Shown one piece after another: positions 6,416 through 14,955 of a stretch of DNA of 33,187 bases. The notes under the pieces are model-generated. The model was given only the letters and a program-made list of their open reading frames with translations. It did no database searches and was not told where the DNA came from. This DNA comes from Verrucomicrobiaceae bacterium. Its GTDB lineage: Bacteria > Verrucomicrobiota > Verrucomicrobiia > Verrucomicrobiales > Akkermansiaceae. The DNA is taken from the NCBI GenBank assembly GCA_027485995.1, contig JAIXPW010000187.1, forward strand, positions 1-33,187, written 5' to 3'. How positions within the stretch are numbered: position 1 is the first letter of the stretch; each line of letters starts with the position of its first letter. Both the position numbers and the translations under genes were made by a program.

Positions 6416-9400
6416 ATGAAATTTCGAATCCGCAGATCGCTCCGGAAGGGCGGTTTTGCCCTGATCGTCACGCTGACGATGATGATCCTCCTGACGGTGG
6501 TCGCTGTGGGCTTGCTCACGCTGAGTGCGGTCAGCCTGCGCGGAGCTGGAAACGAGGATGCTGTTGGGATCGCCCGCGCCAATGCCCGGTTGGCGATGAT
6601 TCTTGCGATCGGGGAGCTGCAGAAGAACGCGGGTCCGGACCAGCGGATCACCCTGACCTCCGCCCTTCGCGAGGGAGCGGAGCCTGCCAACCCGTTCTGG
6701 ACCGGTGCGGTGGATGTTAGCAAGGTTACGTCCGGATCGGATCCGAAGGCGTCGGCGATCTCGTGGTTGGTCAGTGGAGAGAATCTGGATCCGGCGGTGA
6801 CCTTGAGTGATTCAAATTCCTCGCGACTGGCCAGCATCACCGATTCGGCTGGTGCCACCAAGGTCCTGAGGGCTCCGCGCATGAAGGTCGCGGCGGGTGC
6901 GCTCGACGGTCGTTTCGCCTGGTGGATCGGCGACGAGGGGAGCAAGGCAAGAGTCGATCTGGCTGCGCCCAAAACGGCCCCGGGAGGAGAGCGCGAGAAA
7001 CTCGCCAGGTCCCAATCCGCGCAGGAGCCTGGCTTGGTCCAACTGGGATCGGAGTGGAAGAAGTTCACGGCCGATGGAGCTATCGACAAGTCATCGCTGG
7101 TGTCCATTTCCACCGCTGCCCTGGCAGCTGCGGAGGCCAAGCTACCATCGCGCTATTTCAACGACATCACCACGGGCGGCTTCGGCCTGCCGACGAGCGT
7201 GACCAATGGCGGGATGAAGGCTGATCTTTCGCTGATGTTTGATCGGTCCCAGGCGTCCAAGAAGTTTTCGGAACGCTACTGTGGAGCCACGTTGAGCCCC
7301 ACCACGATCAATGGAGTGGCGATGCAGAATTTCACGGTCCGAACGGCGAAGAAATTTTTCCTGAGTGATGCGGTCAGCAAGTCGGGCTCGCTCCAGACCG
7401 GACCGAACTGGGGGAATCTCTGGAACTACGCCACACTCTGGCAGACGGTGACAGGCCAGCAGATTCCGGTGGTGGGCGCGAATCCCCTGGTTGAATCCGA
7501 TCTCCGCTTCAAGTCGTGGCTTCCTTATTCAAACAACGACCAAGGGAGCTTCCGTCGAGATGTGCAGCAGACCAACAGCCCGGTGGCGCCGGTGCTCTCC
7601 ATGTTCCAGATGGGCTTCCGTCTGACATCCGAGCTCGCTCCGCCGACGAATCCTCCTTCCACGAATGTGTTCTACAAGGCGCAGATCGGCATCCAGCCGG
7701 TGCTGGGGGTGTGGAATCCCTACAACGTCGTCATCAAGGCCGCGCCGTATCGCTTCGAGTGGGCGCTCTATCCGTATTTCCGCTTCAATTATGCCAAGCC
7801 AGCAGGCAACGGCAAATACACCGACGGTCGCCTGACGAGGTTGTGGCTGCGTGATGAGTGGACCAGTGGCAATACCACGCTCCCAACTCCCGACAATCCC
7901 ACCGGTGGCAAGTATTTCTCCATGGAGACTCCCTCCGTGGACCTCCAGCCGGGAGAGTTCCGCCTCTTCTCGGTGGTGGACCGCATCAAGATCAGCCCCG
8001 GGCAGGTCTATCAGCTCAAGTCCGGATGGAGCGAAAAGGGCGGCTTCGTGGTGGATCTCAAGGACGACACCGGCAGCGATCGGATCGTTCCAAAGGGCTA
8101 TCGCGCCTGGTTCGGAGACATCGTCCTGCAGGACACGCAGAGTGCGGACACGAAGTCACGATACCCTTCGCTGGACATGAAGACGGTGTCGTCCACCTGG
8201 TTCACGCTGAAATGTGGAAACAACATCCTGCTGCGCTCCACCGAACTCTGGAATGGCGGCAGTGATCCCTCGGTGAATACCGCCTTCAGGGTGCCGGAAC
8301 CCGTTGTCTCCGGCTCATCTGGAGGACTCGACACCACCAAGACCACTTATCTCATCGATGACCTCGAAGGTGACAAGGTTTCCGCCCACATCGCGACCTG
8401 GTCGTTCTTCAGCCGGACGACGAACCAGATCGAAGGGCCCGATGAAAACCAGCGGCTGCGTGGGTGGATCGATTCCAATCCCCGTGCGCTCGTCACCAAC
8501 TCCGCCTGGGATGGATCCAGGGTCAGCAGCACAGGCGAGCGCAGCGGCTGGCACACCACCTCGCAGTTCGTCGGCGGCTGGAACGCTCCCGGCAAGGCCA
8601 AGCAGGTGGGGGACGGCCGTGGTGGCAACCGTGGCCTGATTTCCGAAGGTGGCAGCTCGATTCCGGAACCCCAGGTCGCCAAAGCCGGAGGTCGCTATCA
8701 GGGCTTCGGCGGTGGATCGAACACCACGGCGTTGGGGAAAACCAATGTCATCGTGTACGACGTGCCGCGCTCGCCGCTGGTCTCGATCGGCCAGTTCCAG
8801 CATGCCCAGCTTTCAAGGTATAACTTCGAGCCTGGCTTCGTGGTTGGGAATTCCTATGCGAATCCGCGGATTCCGCTGGGTTCCGTTTCGAAGACCAATT
8901 TTTCCGGCATCACCGGATTCACGCTGGCCGATACCTCCTATGAGGTGAACGCCAGGCTCTGGGATGACTTCTTCCTCTCCACGCTGGGCATCGACTACAC
9001 CAACACCAGCGGCTCGACCTTTGATCGTGCCTTCGATTTCAAGAAGCTGGCCTCCGGTGAAAGCACCCTGCCGAATCCACGAATGATGTTTTTCCCACAA
9101 CAAGGCGACACGAGCATCGACAAGATCCTCAGCGACACGAAGACCGCTGACCGCGCACCCGAGGCCATGGCTAGCCGGATCATGGTCAAGGGTGCCTTCA
9201 ACGTGAACTCCACCTCGGTCACCGCCTGGAAGGCCTTCCTTTCCTCGATGGGGGCCTCCCAACTGCCGGTGCTCGATCCGTCCTCTGGTAGCGCCTCCTG
9301 GCAGACTCCGGATGGGATTCGATTCAACCGCTTCGGACACGTCCTGACCAAGCAGCCCTATCAGAAGGGACAGGGAGGGGATACCGATGGTTATTGGCAG

Positions 9401-9961
9401 GGCTGGCGCAGCCTTTCGGATGCGGAGCTGGAGGCGCTGGCCACCGAGATGGTCAAGGAGGTGAAGGCTCGTGGGCCCTTCCGTTCTCTTTCCGAGTTCG
9501 TGAACCGAAATCCGTTCTCAAGGACGGCCGAATTCCAGCGCAAGGGCGCGATCCAGGCCGCACTCGACCGCACCGTGAACGCAGGGATGCCGACTTCCGT
9601 GGGGCGCGAGGCGGTCACGCCTCCGGGCGCGGATTTCTCCGCTGCGATCAATGGCGAGAACCAGTCGGCCGGTTCGGCCTCCTACCTCCTTCAGGGCGAT
9701 GTCCTCCAGGCACTCGCTCCTGTGATGCAGGTCCGCTCCGATTATTTCAAGATCCGCACCTGCGGCGAGGCGCTCGACAAGTCGGGCAAGGTTCTTTCCC
9801 GCGCCTGGTGTGAGGCCGAGGTCCAGCGCGTCAGTGATTTCCTGGACCCGGTGGATTCCAATCATTTTGCTCCGGCGGATCTGAAGTCGGATGCCAACAA
9901 GATCTTCGGTCGTCGTCTCCGCGTGGTGTCCTTCCGCTGGCTCAGCGCTGACGAAGTCTGA
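6416..9961 (+). CDS. Verru_Chthon cassette protein A-like prepilin-type protein
   Basis: The protein is 1,181 aa from ATG 6416. The frame is open from GTG 6371, but ATG 6416 places a normal basic leader before the prepilin-like segment. The N-terminus MKFRIRRSLRKGGFALIVTL then a ~25-residue hydrophobic helix resembles a type IV prepilin (cleavage at G-F), followed by SLRGAGNEDA. Length, the Gly/Ser/Thr/Asn-rich body and the helix-rich tail (residues ~1000-1181, with 'ALATEMVKEVKARGPFRSLSEFVNR') match what I know of 'Verru_Chthon cassette protein A' (TIGR02600), found in Verrucomicrobia and described as part of a multi-gene cassette with pseudopilin-like partners B, C and D. Those partners are not in this window. 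It probably sits in the inner membrane or periplasm as part of a pseudopilus-like structure; its function is unknown. Two exported proteins follow closely. Confidence 0.8.
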   Translation: MKFRIRRSLRKGGFALIVTLTMMILLTVVAVGLLTLSAVSLRGAGNEDAVGIARANARLAMILAIGELQKNAGPDQRITLTSALREGAEPANPFWTGAVDVSKVTSGSDPKASAISWLVSGENLDPAVTLSDSNSSRLASITDSAGATKVLRAPRMKVAAGALDGRFAWWIGDEGSKARVDLAAPKTAPGGEREKLARSQSAQEPGLVQLGSEWKKFTADGAIDKSSLVSISTAALAAAEAKLPSRYFNDITTGGFGLPTSVTNGGMKADLSLMFDRSQASKKFSERYCGATLSPTTINGVAMQNFTVRTAKKFFLSDAVSKSGSLQTGPNWGNLWNYATLWQTVTGQQIPVVGANPLVESDLRFKSWLPYSNNDQGSFRRDVQQTNSPVAPVLSMFQMGFRLTSELAPPTNPPSTNVFYKAQIGIQPVLGVWNPYNVVIKAAPYRFEWALYPYFRFNYAKPAGNGKYTDGRLTRLWLRDEWTSGNTTLPTPDNPTGGKYFSMETPSVDLQPGEFRLFSVVDRIKISPGQVYQLKSGWSEKGGFVVDLKDDTGSDRIVPKGYRAWFGDIVLQDTQSADTKSRYPSLDMKTVSSTWFTLKCGNNILLRSTELWNGGSDPSVNTAFRVPEPVVSGSSGGLDTTKTTYLIDDLEGDKVSAHIATWSFFSRTTNQIEGPDENQRLRGWIDSNPRALVTNSAWDGSRVSSTGERSGWHTTSQFVGGWNAPGKAKQVGDGRGGNRGLISEGGSSIPEPQVAKAGGRYQGFGGGSNTTALGKTNVIVYDVPRSPLVSIGQFQHAQLSRYNFEPGFVVGNSYANPRIPLGSVSKTNFSGITGFTLADTSYEVNARLWDDFFLSTLGIDYTNTSGSTFDRAFDFKKLASGESTLPNPRMMFFPQQGDTSIDKILSDTKTADRAPEAMASRIMVKGAFNVNSTSVTAWKAFLSSMGASQLPVLDPSSGSASWQTPDGIRFNRFGHVLTKQPYQKGQGGDTDGYWQGWRSLSDAELEALATEMVKEVKARGPFRSLSEFVNRNPFSRTAEFQRKGAIQAALDRTVNAGMPTSVGREAVTPPGADFSAAINGENQSAGSASYLLQGDVLQALAPVMQVRSDYFKIRTCGEALDKSGKVLSRAWCEAEVQRVSDFLDPVDSNHFAPADLKSDANKIFGRRLRVVSFRWLSADEV

Positions 9962-9972
9962 TTCATCCCATC

Positions 9973-10665
9973 ATGAAACGTCTCACTTTCCTCTTTGCCG
10001 GATTGCTTGCCGGAGCCGCCTTCTGTCAGGAGGCCACGGTCAGCACCGAGATCCTCACCCTTGCGCTCGATGAGCCAGTTACGAACCTGTATTTCCACAA
10101 CGGCAAGGAGATCTCGTTCTTCCAGGCGAATCTAACAGGTCTGGGTGAGCCGCTGGCCTACAAGGGGCCGCAGCAGTTCGTGCTTCGTGCGTCCGAGGCC
10201 GAGTTCACCGCCAAGCCACCCTTGCCCGCTCCAGTGGCCTCGGTGAGCCTTCCGCTGAATGCCGATCGGGTCCTGCTGGTCTGCGTGAAGAGCGCCGACA
10301 AGCCCCTGAAGCTGGTGCCTTATGACATCGGCAAGGGGCGACTCACCGTCGGGGACTACCGCTTCTTCAACTTCTCGCACTCCACGCTTTCGATGATCTT
10401 CGGAACCAAGCGCTTCGCCGTGGCCCCCGGGACGGACAGTGTGGTTTCCGATCCGGAGTGGAAGAAGGAGGTCATCGAAATCGACATGGAGGTCGCCGTG
10501 GTAAAGGACCAGAAGGCGAAGTCGGTCTATTCGAGTGTCTGGGGACATCGTCCCGGACGACGCAATTTCGTCTTCATGTTCGACGGCGTGCACGATTACG
10601 ATCCGATCCGCATCTGCCGCTTCTTCGATGTTCCGTCCAAGGAGCCCGAGAAAAAAGCCCAATGA
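9973..10665 (+). CDS. Exported protein of unknown function, cassette-A neighbour
   Basis: The protein is 230 aa; ATG 9973 is 11 bp after the cassette-A stop, so the two are surely co-transcribed. Residues 1-19 form a signal peptide (MKRLTFLFAGLLAGAAFCQE); the Cys does not sit in a good lipobox. The rest is beta-rich (LYFHNGKEISFFQANLTG, RVLLVCVKSADKPLKLVPYD, KGRLTVGDYRFFNFS), with a Lys/Glu-rich C-terminus (SKEPEKKAQ). I do not recognise a named family. By position it may be a periplasmic partner of protein A. Confidence 0.75.
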   Translation: MKRLTFLFAGLLAGAAFCQEATVSTEILTLALDEPVTNLYFHNGKEISFFQANLTGLGEPLAYKGPQQFVLRASEAEFTAKPPLPAPVASVSLPLNADRVLLVCVKSADKPLKLVPYDIGKGRLTVGDYRFFNFSHSTLSMIFGTKRFAVAPGTDSVVSDPEWKKEVIEIDMEVAVVKDQKAKSVYSSVWGHRPGRRNFVFMFDGVHDYDPIRICRFFDVPSKEPEKKAQ

Positions 10666-10740
10666 CCGCGGAACTCCCGGCTCCATGCGGCTGAAAGCGG
10701 GGAGACCGTTCCACAACTCCAATCCATCCCAGGACTTATC

Positions 10741-11595
10741 ATGATCTCTTTCCGAAATCCTTCACGACTGCTAGCGCTCGGACTTGCCATCTTGGCTTCA
10801 CCCATTGCCCACGCGCAGTTGCCGGCTTTGAAGAAAGAACCGTGGCTCGGCTTTTTCGCCGCCTACGAGGACCGGCGCTACACACTGGGCATCACGGCCG
10901 ATGGCCAGCTCAAGCTGACTCCGCTCAGTGACAAGGGTGTGGCCTTCGGGCCTAACAGCGTCCTGACCCTTCAGGTGGGAATCGAGGAAGTCCTCCCGGA
11001 CGGCACGGCGGAGATGAAGGTCTTGAAACCCGAAACCCTGAAATCCGAACAGGCACCCACCGAAAAGTTCGAGCGCCTGGTGATCCAGGGCCAGGTCTCG
11101 GCGGAAGCGGTGTTCGAGGCGGTCATCGAGGAGAAGAGCGGCATCATCTCGATCGGTGGCCGTGTTCTGGACAAGGGGAAGTTCACCAAGAACCCCATCC
11201 GTTTCGCCGTGCGCGCCAAGATGCCGAACCTGCATCCAACGGTGAATGACGAGTGGGTGAAGAGCGACCCGAAGAAGGCCGCAGCCTTTTTCAAGCGGAT
11301 CGAGGATGACACGCTCCAGCTCACCCGGATCGACGGCAAGCGCCTGGTTCAGAAGTTCGACAAGCCGGTGGATACGGCCTCCGCCGACGTCTCAGGCTCG
11401 GGCATTTCCCGGATCGAGATCACCATGAACAATTTCACGAACCGGAAGTTCCTGTTCAACGCCTCCGAGAACTCGCGGATGACCTTGTCCAACCCGAACG
11501 CGGCACCGCTCTATCGCGGGTTCGCCATGAACTGGACTCCGGATGTCGAGAAGGACAAGGACGGCAAGGCCAGGTTCAGTTTCGTGGTGAAATGA
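10741..11595 (+). CDS. Exported protein of unknown function, cassette-A neighbour
   Basis: The protein is 284 aa and starts at ATG 10741, 75 bp after the previous stop on the same strand. It has a signal peptide at residues 1-25 (RLLALGLAILASPIAHA-QLP). The mature part is an alternating beta pattern (RYTLGITADGQLKLTPLSDK, ITMNNFTNRKFLFNASENSR) with a WLGFFAAYEDR start. It has no cysteines and no membrane segment. The family is not recognised. It is probably the third gene of the cassette-A operon. No terminator-like hairpin with a T-run was found after it; a copy of the long dispersed repeat begins 50 bp downstream. Confidence 0.75.
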   Translation: MISFRNPSRLLALGLAILASPIAHAQLPALKKEPWLGFFAAYEDRRYTLGITADGQLKLTPLSDKGVAFGPNSVLTLQVGIEEVLPDGTAEMKVLKPETLKSEQAPTEKFERLVIQGQVSAEAVFEAVIEEKSGIISIGGRVLDKGKFTKNPIRFAVRAKMPNLHPTVNDEWVKSDPKKAAAFFKRIEDDTLQLTRIDGKRLVQKFDKPVDTASADVSGSGISRIEITMNNFTNRKFLFNASENSRMTLSNPNAAPLYRGFAMNWTPDVEKDKDGKARFSFVVK

Positions 11596-11644
11596 GCATC
11601 CAGCAGAATCACGCCGTACAGCTTCATCCTCCGACACCAGCGCG

Positions 11645-11784
11645 GCTTGAGCCATTGTCGGTTGGACTCATCGATCAAGCCACCGCGTCATCCCGCCTGC
11701 CATCCTATGCCATGAACTCGCTCCAATCCCTTTCCCTGCGGTCCATTCCGGCGGACCTGCGGCTCGGCGGATGTCGGAGCAATG
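11645..11784 (+). repeat. Long dispersed repeat, right-half copy (M1)
   Basis: This 140-bp stretch is highly similar to the right part of the repeat at 17641-18127 (GTCGGTTGGACTCATCG ... CGGCGGATGTCGGAGCAATG). It contains the codons MNSLQSLSLRSIP at 11711-11749, which reappear as the start of the GH16 gene (26929). Here the frame runs into ADLRLGGCRSNDPH and stops, so no gene results. The short repeat R follows at 11792. Confidence 0.75.
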
Positions 11785-11791
11785 ATCCTCA

Positions 11792-11813
11792 TTAATTTGC
11801 CAGTGCATTTGTT
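11792..11813 (+). repeat. Short dispersed repeat R, copy 4
   Basis: TTAATTTGCCAGTGCATTTG then TT matches R with three mismatches. It lies 7 bp after long-repeat copy M1, the same arrangement (wider gap) as copy 5 after M2. Confidence 0.5.
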
Positions 11814-11875
11814 CCCTTGAAATCTCCGGTGTCGGATGTTGGGGGAGGAATTGAATGAGCGATTGGGTGCCAGGC

Positions 11876-14812
11876 TCAGTAGTAGGATTGAATCTCCAAT
11901 CGGACAAAGCGCCTGCCCGCCGTCCCCATCGGCAGGATAGCCTTGACGGTTTGTTGCGTGCCGTTGTCGCTGAGGATCTCCTCGACCTCTTCGCCGTAGG
12001 TCCAGTCGCTGCCATTGAGAGTCTCGGTCCAAGGGACCCTGAACGATAGGTCGTTCGGAGCTAGCGAGCCGCGGATGTAGGTGAGTTCGATGTTGCCATT
12101 GTGGAGGGCCATCTGCGGCTTGGGTGGCGAGTCGGTTGCGGTCGGGTTGAGGCCGTAGGCGAATTCGTAGAGGTTGGTGGTGCCGTCGTTGTCGGGATCA
12201 GCGTCAAGTGCGGCGTTGCCTGAGTTTTCGCTGGTTCCGAACCATTCGAGTCGCCAGATCTCCATCCCATTGTAAGGAAAGCCTTCACCGCTTAGATTGA
12301 CATCAAACAGGGGTTGGGCGGCATCACTGCTTGTTAAGTGCAGAGTGGCTGCGCGCATCCCGACGTCTGCAGGGGTGAAGGTGAGGTTCAGGATGTGCGT
12401 TGCTCCTGGAGCCAGGGTGAACGGGGCCGCGCTGTCGGGCACGAAATCAGCGGCATGCGTGCCATCGATGGAAATGGCCGACACGGTGAGATCGGAAGCA
12501 CCGGTATTGCGGATGGTGATGGATTTCACCGGAGCCGGACGCGTGATGGTGACCGGCTCAAACGCGACGGACGCATGCGCGGCATCCAACACATAGGCGG
12601 CGGGTTGCTCCACACTGATGGCGGAGGCGGCGGTATCTACTAACAGGTATTCGAAGTTACGGTTGAGGTAATCGTAAAAGGTGATGCCGGTCTTGGTGCC
12701 GATCGTGACAAAGGATCCGTTGTCACCCGCGCGGTCGCGGTCGAGAGTGTAGGTGAGCCAAGTGCCGCTGCCATCGGCGGCGGTGTTGCGGGTGAGCATG
12801 AGGTTCCCGATCAGATCGTGATGGGGATCATCGAACCAAGTGAACGCCGGATTTCCTGCGGCGAAACCGCTGGTGATTTTCCAATCCGGCAATCCTGTTA
12901 GAATTGTGGAGATCGACCACGCGCCGCTGCCATCGGCCTGCGAGTTGGTAGCGAGCCGCACTGAGATGCCGGTGTTGTCGGTTCTCAAGAAAAACACGGC
13001 GGGCTTGCCATCGATCACTGCCAGTTCCGGATCTTGGTGATAATATCCGGGAGTTGGTGTGGGATCCACCACGCTGGTTTCCCAAGTTCCCGTCCCATTC
13101 GCCGCTGTATTGCGGGTAAAGGTGATCTCATAGGCCGTGTTGACTGCACAAAACGCGGGGGTTCCGACAACTTCCACCGGATCGGAGATCACGGTCGCAG
13201 AGATGCCAGTGGAACTGGTGACCCAAGTCCCCGTGGCATTGGGCGCGGTGTTTCGCAGGAAGAAAATTTCCTGCGTGAAGTTGCGATTCAACACCGCCGG
13301 GTATCCACCGATCGTCGCGAGCCGCACGCCGTAGGTTGAGCTCGTGGCGAGGGTGGTGGTGGTCCATGCGCCGCTGCCATCGGGATTCGCGTTGATACTG
13401 AACTTCGGATGTCCGACGGATCCGTCCCGATAGACCACAGCGGGTCTTCCATCGACTTCGGCGATCGATTCGGATAGGCTGCCGCTGGTAAACGCCGGCG
13501 TCTGGCTGGTCCATGGGCCAATGCCATCGGCTGTTCCGGCGGCGGCGAACTTCTGGCGCTCCCACCAGGTATCAAAATAGACGGCCACAGGTTTTCCGGC
13601 CACGATGGCCGTGCGGGAAAACTGTCCCACACGGCCCGAGTTGGCGGCATTGTCAGCGGTGGTGACGGTCCACGCACCGCTGCCATCCGCTGCCGCATTG
13701 CGGGCCCACATGAGGTCATAGCCGCTAGAATAGTGGAAACTGACAGATGGTTTCCCGTCGACGACGGCGAGCGATGCCCAGGAACCAGTGACGCCGACAG
13801 TGTGCACATTGGTGACCGTCCAAGTGCCGCTGCCATCAGCGAGATCGTTGCGCGCATAGCGCAGATCGCTGCCGGTTCCGTATTGATAGGCGATCGCAGG
13901 CTCACCATCCACCACCACCAGTGAGGGATAGGCTCCGGTCGTGCCGGAGGCATCGACGCTTGTTAGAATCCACGGCCCACTGCCATCCGCGCTTTCACTG
14001 CGAGCATAGATCAGGTCATAATCCTCAACATCCGAGCAGGCGGCGGCGGGTTTGCCATCCACTTCGGCGAGTGATAACTGGCCACCCGCATTGACGTCAG
14101 CCTCGACGACATGATGGGTCCAGGCCCCGAGCCCATTCGTCGTAGCACAGGTGGCGTAACGCAGGTCGCCGAGATAATAGCCACCTTCCCCGAGATCGAC
14201 GTAGGTGGTGTTCGTCCGATAGATGATGGCGGGTTTGCCAGCAACTACCGCCATGGAGACGGCGTTGGAAACTTCGGCGGTATCCACCGTCACTGTGGTC
14301 CATGTGCCGCTGCCGTCGCTGGTCGAGCAGAGAGCGAAGATCAATTCGCCGTTCTCCCCGATTGCTGTTAGGGCGGGCTTGCCATCCACCACTTCCAAGT
14401 TTGCGCAGGATGTGGCGAGTCCCGTGGTGTAAACCGTCCATGAGCCGCCGCCGTCCGGAGTCGAGCAGCGCGCGAAGTTCACCCCCCCGCCGTCGGAAAA
14501 CGCCACGGCTGGATTTCCTGCCACGGTTTTCAGGACATGCGAGTCCGCTGCGCCGAGGGAACCATGCGAAGTGATCTTGGTTTTGATCCACGAACCACTG
14601 CCGTCCGCTGCGGTGTTGCGGGCGAACATCAGATGGCTTTTGACGAGATCGCTATAGATCATGGACGGATTTCCGGCGATCACGGTTTGGGAAGTATTGC
14701 GTCCCACGCGGCCGAACGTTCCGGTATCGACGGTTTGGCTGGTGATCACCTGGGCGTTGGCCGGAATGAGGAGCGAAAGGCCAAGGGAGATGGCGAGGAG
14801 GATTGGGTTCAT
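11876..14812 (-). CDS. Large exported repeat protein with choice-of-anchor-like C-terminus
   Basis: The protein is 978 aa. ATG 14810-14812 is chosen because a signal peptide (MNPILLAISLGLSLLIPANAQ) starts there; the frame extends to 14926 with unconvincing residues. Residues ~20-690 consist of about 14 repeats of ~50 aa with the pattern VVDGKPAxxY....DLxYARNTAADGSGTW.....T......SLA. The last repeat is incomplete. Such short beta repeats suggest propeller blades, and 14 would make two seven-bladed propellers. After that comes an ASPM/HYDIN-like Ig domain (VKSITIRNTGASDLTVSAI ... FTLAPGATHILNLTFTP), an Asp-rich thrombospondin-3-like loop (LDADPDNDGTTNLYEFAYGL) and a terminal beta domain common in verrucomicrobial exported proteins. 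It follows the kinase gene by 143 bp on the same strand, and its ligand is unknown. Confidence 0.8.
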   Translation of the reverse strand: MNPILLAISLGLSLLIPANAQVITSQTVDTGTFGRVGRNTSQTVIAGNPSMIYSDLVKSHLMFARNTAADGSGSWIKTKITSHGSLGAADSHVLKTVAGNPAVAFSDGGGVNFARCSTPDGGGSWTVYTTGLATSCANLEVVDGKPALTAIGENGELIFALCSTSDGSGTWTTVTVDTAEVSNAVSMAVVAGKPAIIYRTNTTYVDLGEGGYYLGDLRYATCATTNGLGAWTHHVVEADVNAGGQLSLAEVDGKPAAACSDVEDYDLIYARSESADGSGPWILTSVDASGTTGAYPSLVVVDGEPAIAYQYGTGSDLRYARNDLADGSGTWTVTNVHTVGVTGSWASLAVVDGKPSVSFHYSSGYDLMWARNAAADGSGAWTVTTADNAANSGRVGQFSRTAIVAGKPVAVYFDTWWERQKFAAAGTADGIGPWTSQTPAFTSGSLSESIAEVDGRPAVVYRDGSVGHPKFSINANPDGSGAWTTTTLATSSTYGVRLATIGGYPAVLNRNFTQEIFFLRNTAPNATGTWVTSSTGISATVISDPVEVVGTPAFCAVNTAYEITFTRNTAANGTGTWETSVVDPTPTPGYYHQDPELAVIDGKPAVFFLRTDNTGISVRLATNSQADGSGAWSISTILTGLPDWKITSGFAAGNPAFTWFDDPHHDLIGNLMLTRNTAADGSGTWLTYTLDRDRAGDNGSFVTIGTKTGITFYDYLNRNFEYLLVDTAASAISVEQPAAYVLDAAHASVAFEPVTITRPAPVKSITIRNTGASDLTVSAISIDGTHAADFVPDSAAPFTLAPGATHILNLTFTPADVGMRAATLHLTSSDAAQPLFDVNLSGEGFPYNGMEIWRLEWFGTSENSGNAALDADPDNDGTTNLYEFAYGLNPTATDSPPKPQMALHNGNIELTYIRGSLAPNDLSFRVPWTETLNGSDWTYGEEVEEILSDNGTQQTVKAILPMGTAGRRFVRLEIQSYY

Positions 14813-14955
14813 CGGAGGCGGGATCAGGAGTGTTGGGCGACGAAGCTCGACTTGCCGGGGGCGGGATTCGCTTGGGGATGGAACTTCGTGGTGATTGTTC
14901 CTGGGGATTCCCGGTTTTTTTCCCAAGGTTGCAGCGGAATGTTAAAATGATGAAA

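Noticed and set aside
14813..14926. Longer N-terminus for the 14-repeat exported protein
   Set aside because: It would bury the signal peptide behind 38 polar residues; the start at 14812 is far more natural.
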